Origin: Spirogloea muscicola
Lineage: Eukaryota; Streptophyta; Zygnematophyceae; Spirogloeales; Spirogloeaceae
Reading direction: 5' to 3'
Assembly: GCA_009602725.1 (NCBI GenBank)
Contig: WELB01000053.1
Span: 534,880 to 560,728, forward strand
DNA length: 25,849 nucleotides
The notes under the pieces are model-generated. The model made no database searches. It was given only the letters and a program-made list of their open reading frames with translations, and had not been told where the DNA came from. Position 1 is the stretch's first letter. The number at the start of each line of letters is the position of its first letter. A program made the position numbers and the translations under genes. Below are positions 1 through 10,858 of the stretch, in pieces.

Positions 1-207
1 GCCGCCGCTGCCGCCGCCGCCGCCGCCGCCGCAGCTGCCGCTGTCGCCGCTGCTGATAGCGGCGCCAGCAGCGCGCGGCCATGCGGCGGCGGGAGGATTG
101 CCAAATGACGCAGCCGCGTTGAATCTCCGCCGTCCCGGCGCCTGCCTCGCGGGGGGCGCAGGAGCTGAGGCCCGCACACGCAGGGCCTCTGGGAGAGCGG
201 CGCCTCC

Positions 208-318
208 ATGGCGGAAGCGACGGCGGCCTTCCTAGCGCCCGCTGCGCGCACGAGCGTGCTGCGGCCACGACGGCGTGGCTGTACGCTGGCCTCCCTGGCC
301 CCAGCGGTCTGCTTGTGA
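208..318 (+). other. Possible 36-codon upstream ORF
   Basis: An ATG at 208 in a favourable context (CC before it, G at +4) opens a 36-codon frame that closes with TGA at 316-318, 119 bases before the main start. The predicted peptide is rich in Ala, Arg and Leu and resembles no family I know. If the transcript begins upstream of 208, this would be an upstream ORF likely to lower translation of the main protein. It could also be a chance ORF in GC-rich sequence or the first exon of another transcript. Confidence 0.25.
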
Positions 319-425
319 CAGAGGCGCAGTCAAGCGGTGACAGCGCGAGGAGCAGGACAGGTGGTCGCGTGGTCTGGGCGCTCCTGAGGTCGCGGCTAGA
401 CTAGACAGAAGCGGCCATACGGTGA

Positions 426-431
426 ATGTAG
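426..431 (+). promoter_or_regulatory. Start-stop upstream ORF (ATG-TAG)
   Basis: An ATG at 426-428 is followed directly by TAG at 429-431, in the same frame as the main ATG at 438 and only six bases before it. Start-stop elements of this type can hold ribosomes and limit initiation at the next AUG in other eukaryotes. Whether this one acts depends on the transcript start, which the sequence does not show. Confidence 0.4.
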
Positions 432-437
432 GGCAGG

Positions 438-3400
438 ATGTTCAAGGGTCTGCGGAAGAAGACCGGCAAGGTCAAGCAGAAGTTTGAGTTCCGGTTCCTC
501 TTCTATGCGACGCAGGTGGGGCTGCGAGATTGGTCTACATGCGCTTAATCTTAGACATGCAACGAACGTAGTTGCGAAGCATGATGCTGGAAGCACTTCG
601 AGGGGATGCCAGAGCCTTATCATGAGCACAATTGTGGTGTTCTAGTTGGCAATCGCTCCCGTTGGATAGACGAGGGCCATGCATGAGTACTCCACTGCTA
701 CTTGAACTAATTTCTGCTACCCTGACAGAAATGCATGCCTGGCCTGAGCCACGTGACGACCCGGATAGGCATGAGCAATGCAAGGGCAGAGATGGCTCCG
801 AGCTATCAGACCTGATGCAGGAGGGATTGCTGACCATCACTGCCAGGGGGCTGCCAACGTGCAGGTGCCTCTCACAGGTTATGAGAAGCTGGTAGTGTCC
901 TTGATCGCGGTAGACACTGGTAAGCTGGAACGCCAGACATCCAAGGCCACTGTGCGGAATGGCAGCGTGTCTTGGACAGACACCCTAATTCACAGAGTTA
1001 AGCTCCAGAAGGACGAGAAGGCCAAGCAGCATGATGCAAAGCCCTACAAGCTTGTGGTATCCACGGTGAGCACAGGCAAACGCAAAGCAAGTGGAAAGCA
1101 AGGTCTCAGGGCTTTAGTGAGCGACCATACATGTCAGCTTGCAGGCCTCAAGACAGGAAGCCACACGTGCTCGGCAACTACGTCGTCCACATATAGTAGT
1201 CTGTGCAAAAAGTGGAGGCCGGAAGCTTATGTGTAGCTCACATAGGCCACATCCCCTTGGTGACTTCTTGTTTCACATTGTAAGCTCTGGTGCAGATTGC
1301 AGCAGCCATATATCCACCCTGGTCTCAACAATGTTTCCTGCACACCTGCAGGGGGCCGGAAGGTCTGGAGTGTTAGGTGAAGTCGTCATCAACTTGGCAG
1401 AGTGCAGTGCCTCTCAGCATGTGGACGAACGTACTCTGCCCCTCAGCAACTGCCCTGCTGGGACAGTTCTGCATGTATGACCTGGCAATGCCCCTCTGCT
1501 CTGAGCATGCATAGCGCGCTGTTGTGCATGGACGCAGAACAGCGTGCATGCATGTGCTTCACTGTCTTCCCCCAGGTAATTTCTGTGATTCGAGTTTGGC
1601 ATTTTAGGGGTGTAAATAAGATTGCTGACCAGTTTGCAAGTGCCCCATTTGGCAGGCAAGGATACAGTGTGTCCCTGTAAAGATCACATCGGGGTAAGAA
1701 CGTTATCTTTAGATGGACATGTGTTAGGCGCTTCTTCAGGTGACTTGCCCTTCAGCATGTTCTGTGCAGATTTTGCATGTCAGCCATATGACAGCAAGTG
1801 TTGCAATTTCTTATGGCACGTTCTGCTGTGCATCCTGCATCTGTACAGGGACTTGGAGCTGTCGAGCGCTAGTGAGCGCAGTCTGAGCAGCATGAATTTC
1901 TCAGAGCTCACGGCTTCAGACGATGAGGTTGAAGAGGAAGAGGCTGATGCAGAGGAGTATTCAGATGGGAGGTCTGATGCGTCAGGCGGCCACCACTCAG
2001 TGGGAAGCGCCTCCATGGGCAGCCGAGACAATGCCATCACTCGGACAGTCTCAGGAGGAGCTAACCTTGAAAGAACTCGTTCAGAGAATATACATGGTGA
2101 TCACCGGCAAGGTGGTCTTGTCTACGCCAGGAACGGCACTCCACAGCGCTTTGCTGCGACCAATGACAGCTCACAGCAGCAAGGCAGAGTCGACCATGAC
2201 TCCGATGGCACAGGATCCCAGGCATCAGGAAGGGGTGGTCATTATGCCAGGGGCAACGGCACCAGTTTAGCGAGTGATGGTATAATACGTCAGTTTGGGG
2301 GGGGCGATGGAGAAGGGCCCCCCAGGCTTTCAGGCAAACCCTATGGAGCACAAGGAGGCTCTTCAAGGGTAAGGGCTGAGCTTTTAAAAGCATGTAAGAG
2401 GACAGTTGACAGTAGCTAGATGTTCTTGAGCTGGCTGCTCATGTAACGTGCTCTTGACTGCTCTCGATAAAAGCCTGGATATAGTCTACTCATTGTGCCC
2501 CTGCATTTGGCAGTTTGCAGCATCTTTCCTCTGAGGTAGTGCAAGTGACATGCCAAACGTGCCTTGCCTGTTTCCTTGATCAGCCCGAGAGCCGCTCTTC
2601 CTACGAGGAGAACCTTGACAGCCCGCAATTGCGTGGCCAGCCGGAGCAGCAAGAGCCTGGCTATCACGGCAACGGTGTACGCAGGGGTATGTCACCGATG
2701 AGAACGGGACTCAATCCCACTGCTCGTGAGGTACCTGGTCACCAGACCAGACCTTCATCTGCCCTTGGGCGTGCAAGTGTAGCGGAGTTCGGCCCCTCAT
2801 GGGCCAGACGGGCTGGTGACCCGTCCCCTCAGCGGCGGATGGCTGATGCGTCTCCTGGTAGGCGTATGACCGACGCTTCTCCTGGCAGGCGAGTGAGCTA
2901 CGACACAGTCCAGCCAAGGATCCAGCCAGACCCCTCGCCTCTGAGGGCCAGGGCCGCAGACCCCTCACCTCTCAGGGGCAGGAATGCTGATGCATCGCCT
3001 ATGCGAGGGAGGCTGACCAACGCGTCCCCTGCCCGTGGTGGCCGCGCCCCCTCGCCCGGCCCACAACCGGGCGCACCTTATGGAAGGCACCCACTTGATC
3101 AGCGAAGCTCTGGGTACAGCTCCGCAGCTTCCAGTGGGGGCGACTCACCAGCACACTCTGCCCACAGGGGCAGGGAGAAGTCGGGGATGCTCGACCCCGT
3201 CTATGCTGCCCAGCAAGGCGGTCTGTCTGCTGCAGCGTTGAGGCAGCAGCATATGATGATGGGGAACAGTCGTGCACAGCTGCCAGCACTTCGCGAGGCG
3301 GCGCCTCGTGGGATGCTTTCCATGGCGCCGACTGGAGGGGTGGGTGCTGGCCGTGACGTACTAGCTGAGCTCGAGGCAGCCGAGGCTGCCATTGAAGAGC

Positions 3401-6400
3401 TTCAAGCAGAGTCCATCTCTTGGCAACGAGCTTCTCGTAAGCTGAGCACGGAGGTAACAGACACGGTTGTCCAATTGAGCTGATGGTCAAGTGCATTTTC
3501 AGTGCAAGGGTGAGAGTGCGATAGCAGCTTCTATGTACAGTTGACAGCACCTGACTCATACCTGTCGCCTGTGAAGGTTGAAGCACTTCGCTCACAGTTA
3601 ACGCAACAGCAGGAGCAAGAAGAAGAATATGGCATGGAGCTAAGTGCACTAGCAGAGGAGAGGCATCGCTTGGCAGACGAGCTTGAGAGGTTGCAATCGT
3701 CGCATAGAGGTATGGAGGAGCTAGAGGATGAGGAGGCTACAGCTCGGTGGGATGCTGCTAATGCAAAGCAAGGCAAGCGCGAGTTGCAGGTAGCATCTCC
3801 TTCCACACATACTCCAATCTCGTGTTGCAATTTGTGTCCACTAGGTACTGCCCTTCATGAACAACAAAGGATGCTCGTTGGAGCTTTCTTTGACAAAGGC
3901 CAGACCACTCGTACTGCAGTCTGTCAAGTCTGGGCAGCCAATTCAGAGACACCATTGGCACAGTATGTAATTTTGTGGTCTCGTGTTGGAGAAGACTGAA
4001 GAGAGGTGGGATGCTTGGCTAAGGAGTTAGAAGGAGCTCAAAATCCTTGTGGCTATGTGGCAGGAGGAGCTGCACTTCCAGTCTGAAACTGTTGGCGCGC
4101 TCAATCTGCAGATCAAGAAATTGCAAGATTCAAATCATGAACTGGTCTGTGCTGTTCGAGAAGCAGAAGAACAGATTGAGCATCACAAGAAGGACCTGGA
4201 AGAACTCTTTGAAGACAAGGGCAAGGTGACTGAATCATCACATGGGTGCCATGTACATGGCAAGCAGACACTGCAGCCGCCTAAGACTTGGTTCACTCAA
4301 CTAAGATCGTTAGGCGTTATTGCATGTCTTGGTGCAAATCACTCTCTTATTCCTGATACTTTGCGCCAGTACATTCTGCTAGCAATATTCAGCTAATTCC
4401 AGGCACAGTACAAGTTAGTATAATGCTTTGACACATGTCCTTGTACATTTCAACTGAACCTTTACAGTGACACGACTTTGCAGATGGAGGCTCAGGTTAG
4501 GAAGTCGCAGTATGCACTTGCTGAGAAAGACAATGAATGGAAGCAGCGCCTGGCAGTTGTCATCAAGGCAAATCGCACTTTGGAGGCGAAACTTGTAGAT
4601 GCTAACATTCCTTTTACATCGGAGACCTCGTCTGCTGACATTCTTGGGAATGAGGTTGAGGTTACTCAGTCAACAGAGCCGCCCTCAGACAAGGATTCTG
4701 CTGATTCACGTGCCATGAAGAGCAAAATTGAGGAGATGGAGAAGGAGATGCAGGAGCTCACGGACGAGAGCTTGCAGCTGGCTGCATCTCTGACTAGGGC
4801 AAAGAAAGAACTGGATGCAAAGTCGTCACAAGTGTCGTCTCTGGAAGCTGAGGTTAGAAGAGTTGGAGCAGGTGCAGGCGCAAAGGATGGGCTGGGCATT
4901 GGTGCCTTCTTTGGGGGAGGGGCTGTGGCAGCAGCTGCAGATGCGGAGGTTCTCAAGCTGCGAGAAAGGGTCACCGAGCTTGAGCGCCAGCTCCAGGAAG
5001 TGGCAGACGAGGATGCAGGTTCGGCTGATTCTGGCGATTTGAAGATCGTCAGGAACCGACTGAGGGTGACGGAGATGGCCATGGCGCGCGCTGGGGAGCG
5101 CCTGGCAGTACTTGAGCACGCCGATGAACGAGCCCAGGTGGATACTTTCAGAAGCTCATTCTAAGTGCTCATCCTCAATCCACGATTGAAAGAATATCTG
5201 CTCATTTGCTGCAACTGCTGCATATTTCTGTGCTTGCATAAGGGTCGTTGCACTACAGGTGTAGTATGACTTTCAATCTTATCACAAAACCTCTTGGGTT
5301 TATAATTTGCAGCATGCTGAAATGGAGCTTGCGGCGGCCAAAGAGGCGTACTCAAAGTCTCTGAAGGCAAGGGAAGAAGCTGATGCAAGGGCAGCTGCAG
5401 CTCGAGAGCAAGCAGAGAGTAGGCAGACGGCAGCAAGGGAGCAGATGCGGTTGGCCCAGACTCAAGCAGAGGAGAAGGCAGCCAGGCTGGAGCAAGCATA
5501 CCAGAGTGCAAACTCGAGGGTTGTTGAGCTTGAAGGGGAGAAGGAGCGCATAGCTGATTCGTTGAGCTCCTATCACAGGATGAAGCAGGAGATGGAAGCC
5601 ATGGCTTTGGCTGCCGCATCTGAGAAGGGTAGTCTCCTTTCGCAGCTGAAAGGCATCCAGGAAGAGGCTAACAACCTCAGACAGGAGCTGCAGGTACTGC
5701 TAGCAGCCCTGCACATGCAGAGCACTGATGAGTAGCGAGGGACATGGATGTTTGTGCCACATGAGTGACTAAGACTGACATAGAAAGGGTACTCTTTCTG
5801 CAGAGAAGCAGTAAGTATACTGCAAACTTCTTCACCTGCGAGGGGGTTACAAGGCTAAGGTGTCGCTTAGTATCTGCCTTGCAGGTCTTGAGAGAAGGGC
5901 AAGCTAGGATGGAGGAGTCAGCCAAGTTGATGGAGTCTGGCAATCTCAATCTGGAGAGCAAGATCCAAGAGTTGGCCATTGCCAAACAGGACCTTGAGCG
6001 AAACCTCCGCCACTCCGAGGAGCAGCGCAGGCTGGGCCAGTCGACTGTCCAAGAGCTCGAGCTGCAGCTTGCGGCGCTCAGGGAGCACCTGGAGCAGGCC
6101 ACATCACCCCCAGCCGCGTCCGCTGCATCTGCAGATGTAGAGGTGCTGGAGAGGCGGTTCACCAGGGAGAAGGAGGCTCTGTTGTCGCAGCTTGCCGCGC
6201 TGGCCACAAGCAAGGATGACATACAACAGCAGCTACGGGTTGCAAATTCGGAGGTGAAAGCGCTGATAGAGGAGAAGAGAGCCATCGAGACCTCTGGCTT
6301 CCAGCTCCAGGAGCAAGTCAAGCTTCTTAAGCAGAAGCTGGAGGAAGAAGGGGCGGAGCGCAGTGCAGGGGAGGAGCAGAGGCATGACCAGCTGATGCAG

Positions 6401-9400
6401 TTGTCCGCCCTGGCCACGGAGCGCGACAAGCAAGCTGCGGCCAAGCAGGCTATGGAGAAGGAGGTGGAGAGGCTGCAGGCAGAGAGGGTGAGGGACCGGG
6501 AGCGAGCAGTGCTTCTGGAGCGGCAGCTCTCTGAGCAGCGAGAGGAGGCAGATGGTCGCATCGTCAAGCTCAAGGAGGACATGGCAGGGCATGTCGCGGT
6601 GCGGCGAGAGCTGCAGGCGCAAGCGCTGGGGCTCGATGCGACCAGGGCCGAGCTGGAGGAGAGGCTGCTGAGCATGGAGGGCGCTCATGGGCAGCTGGGA
6701 GACCAGCGAGCCGCTCTGGAGGCCCAGCTCGAAGCGGCGCATCTCGAAGTGCAGAGGGTGAGGGGCGAGGAGGAGAAGGTGAGGAAGCAGCTGGAGAGGG
6801 AGAGGGGAGGGAGGTTGGAGGGGGAGACGCGAGCCACTCGGGCCGAGGAGTCCCTGCGGCTGCAGAAGGAGGAGAGGAGCTTCACGGAGGCTCGGCTCCA
6901 GGATGAGCTGCAGCGGCTGGCTGCCCAGATGACGTCCACCGCCGAGGAGAAGGATGCTGCTGCGTCCAAGGCCCTCCTCGAAGCGTCAGATCTGCGGGCG
7001 GAGAAGGGCCGCCTGGAGGATCAGCTTCGGATGGCCAGAGGGGAGGCCATGCAGGCCAAGGAGGAGAGCCAGCGGGGGCTGCAGGAGCTGCAGATGCTGC
7101 TGAGAGCCGGCGAGACCGAGCGGGAGGCTGCCAAGAGGAGGAGCGAGGAGCTGGAGAGCGAGCTGGACAGCACTCGGAGGGCAGCTCAGGCGGTTGCAGA
7201 TGAGGCTGCGAGCGAGACCACCCGGCTGAGGGCGGAGAGGGACAGCCTCGGCAGGAAGCTGGCGGAGGCCAGGGCCAGCGGAGCCAGCCTGGAGGCTGAG
7301 CGGGCCTTCCTGGAAGTTGAGCGGCGGACGCTGGCGGAGGAGAGTGGGAGGGAGGCCGATGCTCTGCGCGTGGAAGTGGACGAGGAACGCAAGCAGAGGG
7401 CATCCTTGGAGAGGGAGGTGGACAGCGAGAGAGCTGGCAGGAGACAGGAGGCGGCGAGGACTGCGGAGCTCACGGAGCGCGTCAGGAGCATGGAAGATCT
7501 CAAGAAGCAGAAGGAGGCCGCGGAGGCCGAGAGGGAGCGGCTGGCTGTGAGGGCGGCCGCGACGGGCTCAGAGCTGGAGAGGCTTAGAGTGGAGAACCGT
7601 GAGCTTCAGGTGCGTGTACGCAACAGTACAGTACAGTACAGTATAGAGTCGTGAAGTAGCTTCCTCTTGCCATCTGTTACTTGCAAGAGCGGCAGTTAGA
7701 TATCAGCCAGAGGCAACTGCCAGATTTCTCGAGCTTTTGTGACACGTCATCTTATCGTGCACGTGGCTACCGCTTCTCAGGAGAGAATTCGGGGCCTCAA
7801 TCAGAAGTCGGAGGAGGCTGGAGTGAGGGAGGCGAACAGCAGCAAGTCCGCCCAGGCAGAGCAGCTCGCCTCCAAGGCTGCGGCAGTCATGGCGGAGGAG
7901 GCAGCCACCCTGCGGCTGCAGACTGCCACTCTCCGGAGGGACTTGCAGGCTGCCCAAGAAGGAGCTCAGGTGTGTAATCACCTGATTGTCACGTGGCTGG
8001 GCAGGCAGTCAGATCTACTTTTTGTCATATATGCTTTGACTTGCTTTGCGCTGGTTATTGAGACAATGTCAGGGGTGCATGCAGGCATCGACCAGCAGTG
8101 TCCAGCGAGAGCTGGACGAGCTCAGAAGGAAGGTTGCGAGCATGGAGGACGACCTCCAGAGCAAGCAGGAGGCTCTTGCCCTTGCTGAGCAGAGGCTTGA
8201 AGGGGCAGTAGGCCGGAGCCCGTCAATGGGCAAGAAGGGACGCGTGGGACCCATGGGCGGGCCTTCTCCCCAGCGGGACGGCAAAGAGTTACTTGAGCTT
8301 CGCAGAAAGCTGCAAGGCCTTGAGGTATCATATAGAGCACTGTGAGGGTTTCACAAGATTGAGCGTCAGTCTAATATAACACTGCCTTGGTTACATCATT
8401 TGTCTTATGGCGAAGCCTCTGCAAGGCTCTTTTGTCTGGGGGTTGCAGTTACCGTCCCTATACATTGGCTTGCACTTAACTCTCATGATGCGAATTACAG
8501 CAAGGTTCTGCTTTTTTGTTGCAGACGGAGGTCAACACCAAGGCTGCAGAGCTGGAGGCCTCGAAGCGAACAGCGGAGGAAAGTGAGAAGGCATGGCAGG
8601 AGGAGATACGGAGGTTGCAGTCTGCAAATGAGCACTTGATGGCAGGAGCGTTAGATGGGGCTGGTGACCAGCTCCAGATGGAGGTAAGCCCTTGCTGCTT
8701 CAACTGAATGGATCTCGTCGAAGCCATTCTAGCAACAGCTTAAGATTCCGCGCTCGTGTTGCAAAGGTTAGCGCACTTTGCCGAGCTTCTGCAGAGGCTT
8801 GCGGGCATGCTCGTTCCAGATTTTGATCAGGGCTCTGGCACGAGACACTGGGCATTGCAGGTCATACGGCTGCAGAGCTCCAATTCAGAGATGGTTCGAC
8901 GAGAAAGGGAACTCCACAACAAACTCCGGGCGCAGGAACTTGCAACTGCAGAGCTGCAGCGCCTTCAGAAGGTGATGATGACAAGATTGAAGCGCACCTG
9001 CACCTAGCACAAGCCCAAATCTGGACTGAAAATTTTGTTCGTCATAAACGATCTGGCAAGGCTGCATGTTGCTAGCCAGTGTCTGCTGCAAACGATGACT
9101 AAGAGAGAGGGGGAGGGAGGGGGANGAGGGAAGAGGGGGGGGGGAAGAGGGGGGAAGATGGGAGAGGGGCAACTCTGACACCATCGTTCTGCTGCCACAC
9201 AGGTGAATGATGACTTGCAGCGATGCTTACAGCGCCACCGGCAGCCGACAGACACAGAGAACGTCGTGGAGCGTATGGCGACGCTTGAGAACGAGCTGTC
9301 GGAGGCGCTCGAGGCCAACAACATGTACAAGGAGCAGCTCAAGTCGTGCGTGCCGTCATTCCGCCACTCCCTTGCACTTCCCCTGTTAGACAGTAGTGTC

Positions 9401-9704
9401 CTGCATGCCAACTCGATGTGCAAGCTCATGCCACAGGTTTTTTCAGCTTCAACTTACGGCACCTACTGTCTTCGCACTTTGCAGGGCGTTTGCGGAAAAG
9501 GCAAATGTGGACGCGGCAGCCATGAAGTCGCTGGGTGCCAATGCAGACGAAGTCGTGCAGGAGATGGCAACACTGCGACGGCAGGCTAAGGGGCAGGAGG
9601 AGGAGCTGCAGGACCTCAGGGAGCGGTACAGCGACCTGAGCCTGCGCTTTGTGGAGGTCGAGGCGGAGCGCCAGGAGATGGCTATGCTCCTCCGCCGGAG
9701 GTGA
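438..9704 (+). CDS. NT-C2 domain and long coiled-coil protein (myosin heavy chain-like)
   Basis: Modelled exons: 438-515, 865-1065, 1352-1474, 1576-1676 (weak), 1849-2368, 2584-3453, 3541 or 3577-3789, 4031-4225, 4484-5137, 5313-5693, 5885-7609, 7781-7969, 8085-8324, 8525-8683, 8861-8971, 9203-9345, 9485-9704. They join in frame to about 2050 residues. Residues 1 to about 140 form an NT-C2 (EEIG1/EHBP1-type) domain: a basic start (MFKGLRKKTGKVKQKF), then GYEKLVVSLIAVDTGK, a VRNGSVSW strand and the VLGEVVINLAE strand. This domain is known from plant myosin-heavy-chain-related and PMI1-like proteins, where it is thought to tether to membrane or actin. An acidic, Ser-rich linker and a block of SPxR motifs follow. 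From about residue 600 to the end the protein is almost continuous charged coiled coil rich in Glu, Arg, Leu and Ala; the 575-codon exon 11 is the core. A role in organelle positioning or trafficking is inferred. Exon 4 and the start of exon 7 are uncertain. The start is fixed by an in-frame stop just upstream. Confidence 0.85.
2692..3036 (+). repeat. SPxR motif repeat block in the coiled-coil gene
   Basis: Exon 6 encodes one SPMR motif at 2692-2703. From 2818 come seven further short units of the form D/N-A/P-S-P-x-R, with x being Q, G, G, L, L, M and A, spaced 9 to 30 residues apart. S-P-x-K/R is the consensus for cyclin-dependent kinases, so this segment is a plausible multisite phosphorylation region between the membrane-binding domain and the coiled coil. 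The repeats vary at the DNA level, so they are not a recent tandem array. Confidence 0.75.
7623..7642 (+). repeat. ACAGT pentanucleotide microsatellite (4 copies) in an intron
   Basis: Four perfect ACAGT units lie 13 bases after the 5' splice site that follows the 575-codon exon. The tract is intronic and has no visible role. Confidence 0.8.
9101..9169 (+). repeat. Polypurine G-rich tract in the last-but-one intron
   Basis: About 69 bases are almost pure purine, with several runs of three to ten G, between exons 8861-8971 and 9203-9345. A single N at 9125 sits inside it, consistent with poor sequencing of such a tract. G-runs of this kind can form quadruplex or triplex structures. Length and sequence may be imprecise because of the N. 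Confidence 0.85.
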
Positions 9705-10858
9705 CAGCTGCCCAGGTAGCCCGTTGGCTATTCACTTGTCCCCTACAACCACAGCAACTTCACGTACAGATTTACAGTACTCTGCGTTGCAGAATTTTTT
9801 GCTCGCCCAGTACCCATTGCAGTAATGTCTTCGCAAAACCCTTCTGCCCTGTAAATAGAATATGCGCCAATGTCGCAAATTCTCAACGATTTATTAAGGC
9901 CTACAAGGTTTCTTAGGCCTGACGTGAAAATCTCCATCTTGGTAAGAAGGTGCTTCAGTGTGCAACCTATTGTTCCCGGAGCAGGCTCATGCGATTAGCT
10001 ACATCAGCAGTGGCCTAGGCTCCTTGAGAATCGGCCAGTACAGTATGCAGAAGAAGGCAAGAAGCCAAATTGCAAATGCATAATCAAATTGTGGCTCCAA
10101 TAACACCTTGCTTTAAGCTGATTTATACATGATGTCTCTCCAAAACTTGTGTTCTCACAGAAGGCGCTTAGGACCTGAGCAGCCTGCGCAACTATGCAAT
10201 GACCAGCCGCAACTGGTCGCAGCAGTGTGTACTTGCCACATAGCATGAACTGGTGGTTAACTACAGTCACCTTGACTACTAGGAAAAAGTGGACACTGTG
10301 GACAATAAGGGCTAACACAGTGACGAGACAACCATAATGGACAAAGTTCGACCTGTCCACTCTCTGGGAGCAGAGTATAAGGGGTACAGAGAGACACACT
10401 GTATACTTGTAGCCAAACCGTAGCAATCTATTTATAAGTGGTATATGGTCTTCCTATATAGTCCGCTAATTAGCGTAACCCACTAAGTAGCCACAAGCAA
10501 CCAGCATAAGTGTGCCTGTGCTATTTAGGCATATATGCTACAAATGGACAACACCACAGCAGGTAGCGTGGCAATGCTCTCTAAAAGACGGCCTCAGGTT
10601 GCGATGTCAAAAGGGAGAGCCTAGCAAAAGGGGCACGACAACCACAGCAACTCTGTTGCGGTTGCGGCAGCGGCACACTCTGCCGGTCTGCCCTGCGGCT
10701 GCTGCAGGCTTGCAGGAAGGAGGCTGCTGCAAAACAGGGGGGCTCCAGGCGAGCCACACAAGCGGCCGCCGGCGACCAGGAGCCATCCCCCTCGCCTCAC
10801 TGGTAGCAACAACGTGGTGCCGGCAGTCGTGGGCGGGTCAGCTTAGCTGTTGGCAGCT
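9705..10858. other. Convergent intergenic region (3' ends of the coiled-coil and PP2C genes)
   Basis: This is about 1.15 kb between two convergent stop codons, noticeably more AT-rich than the coding regions up to about 10,550. I find no credible ORF, tRNA or mobile element. It holds a TGTAA signal for the upstream gene and a 12-bp perfect palindrome (CGCTAATTAGCG) at 10464-10475. The GC-rich last 300 bases are probably the 3' untranslated part of the PP2C transcript; no TGTAA is visible there on the minus strand. Confidence 0.6.
9850..9854 (+). terminator. TGTAA polyadenylation signal for the coiled-coil gene
   Basis: TGTAA lies 146 bases after the TGA at 9702-9704. TGTAA (UGUAA) is the dominant polyadenylation signal in chlorophyte algae, and the distance fits a normal 3' untranslated region. 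Confidence 0.6.

Larger units (their letters stand above)
1..437 (+). promoter_or_regulatory. GC-rich upstream region and 5' leader of the NT-C2/coiled-coil gene
   Basis: No gene is recognised here apart from the small upstream ORFs listed separately. The first 60 bases are an impure GCC/GCT trinucleotide run. The rest is GC-rich, with no clear TATA box. It ends at the ATG at 438, which is preceded in frame by a TAG at 429-431, so the downstream protein cannot extend further 5' without another exon. Promoter identity is inferred from position only. The trinucleotide run could also be the 5' end of a divergent gene lying outside the window. Confidence 0.4.

Noticed and set aside
5677-6675. 332-codon Ser-rich open frame on the minus strand
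   Set aside because: It is antisense to the coiled-coil exon 5885-7609. Its Ser/Ser repeats are the reverse complement of GAG/GCC-rich codons, and it has no domain.
9705-10858. Search for tRNA or snRNA genes in the AT-richer intergenic DNA
   Set aside because: No A-box/B-box pair or cloverleaf could be recognised by eye. A covariance-model search would be decisive.
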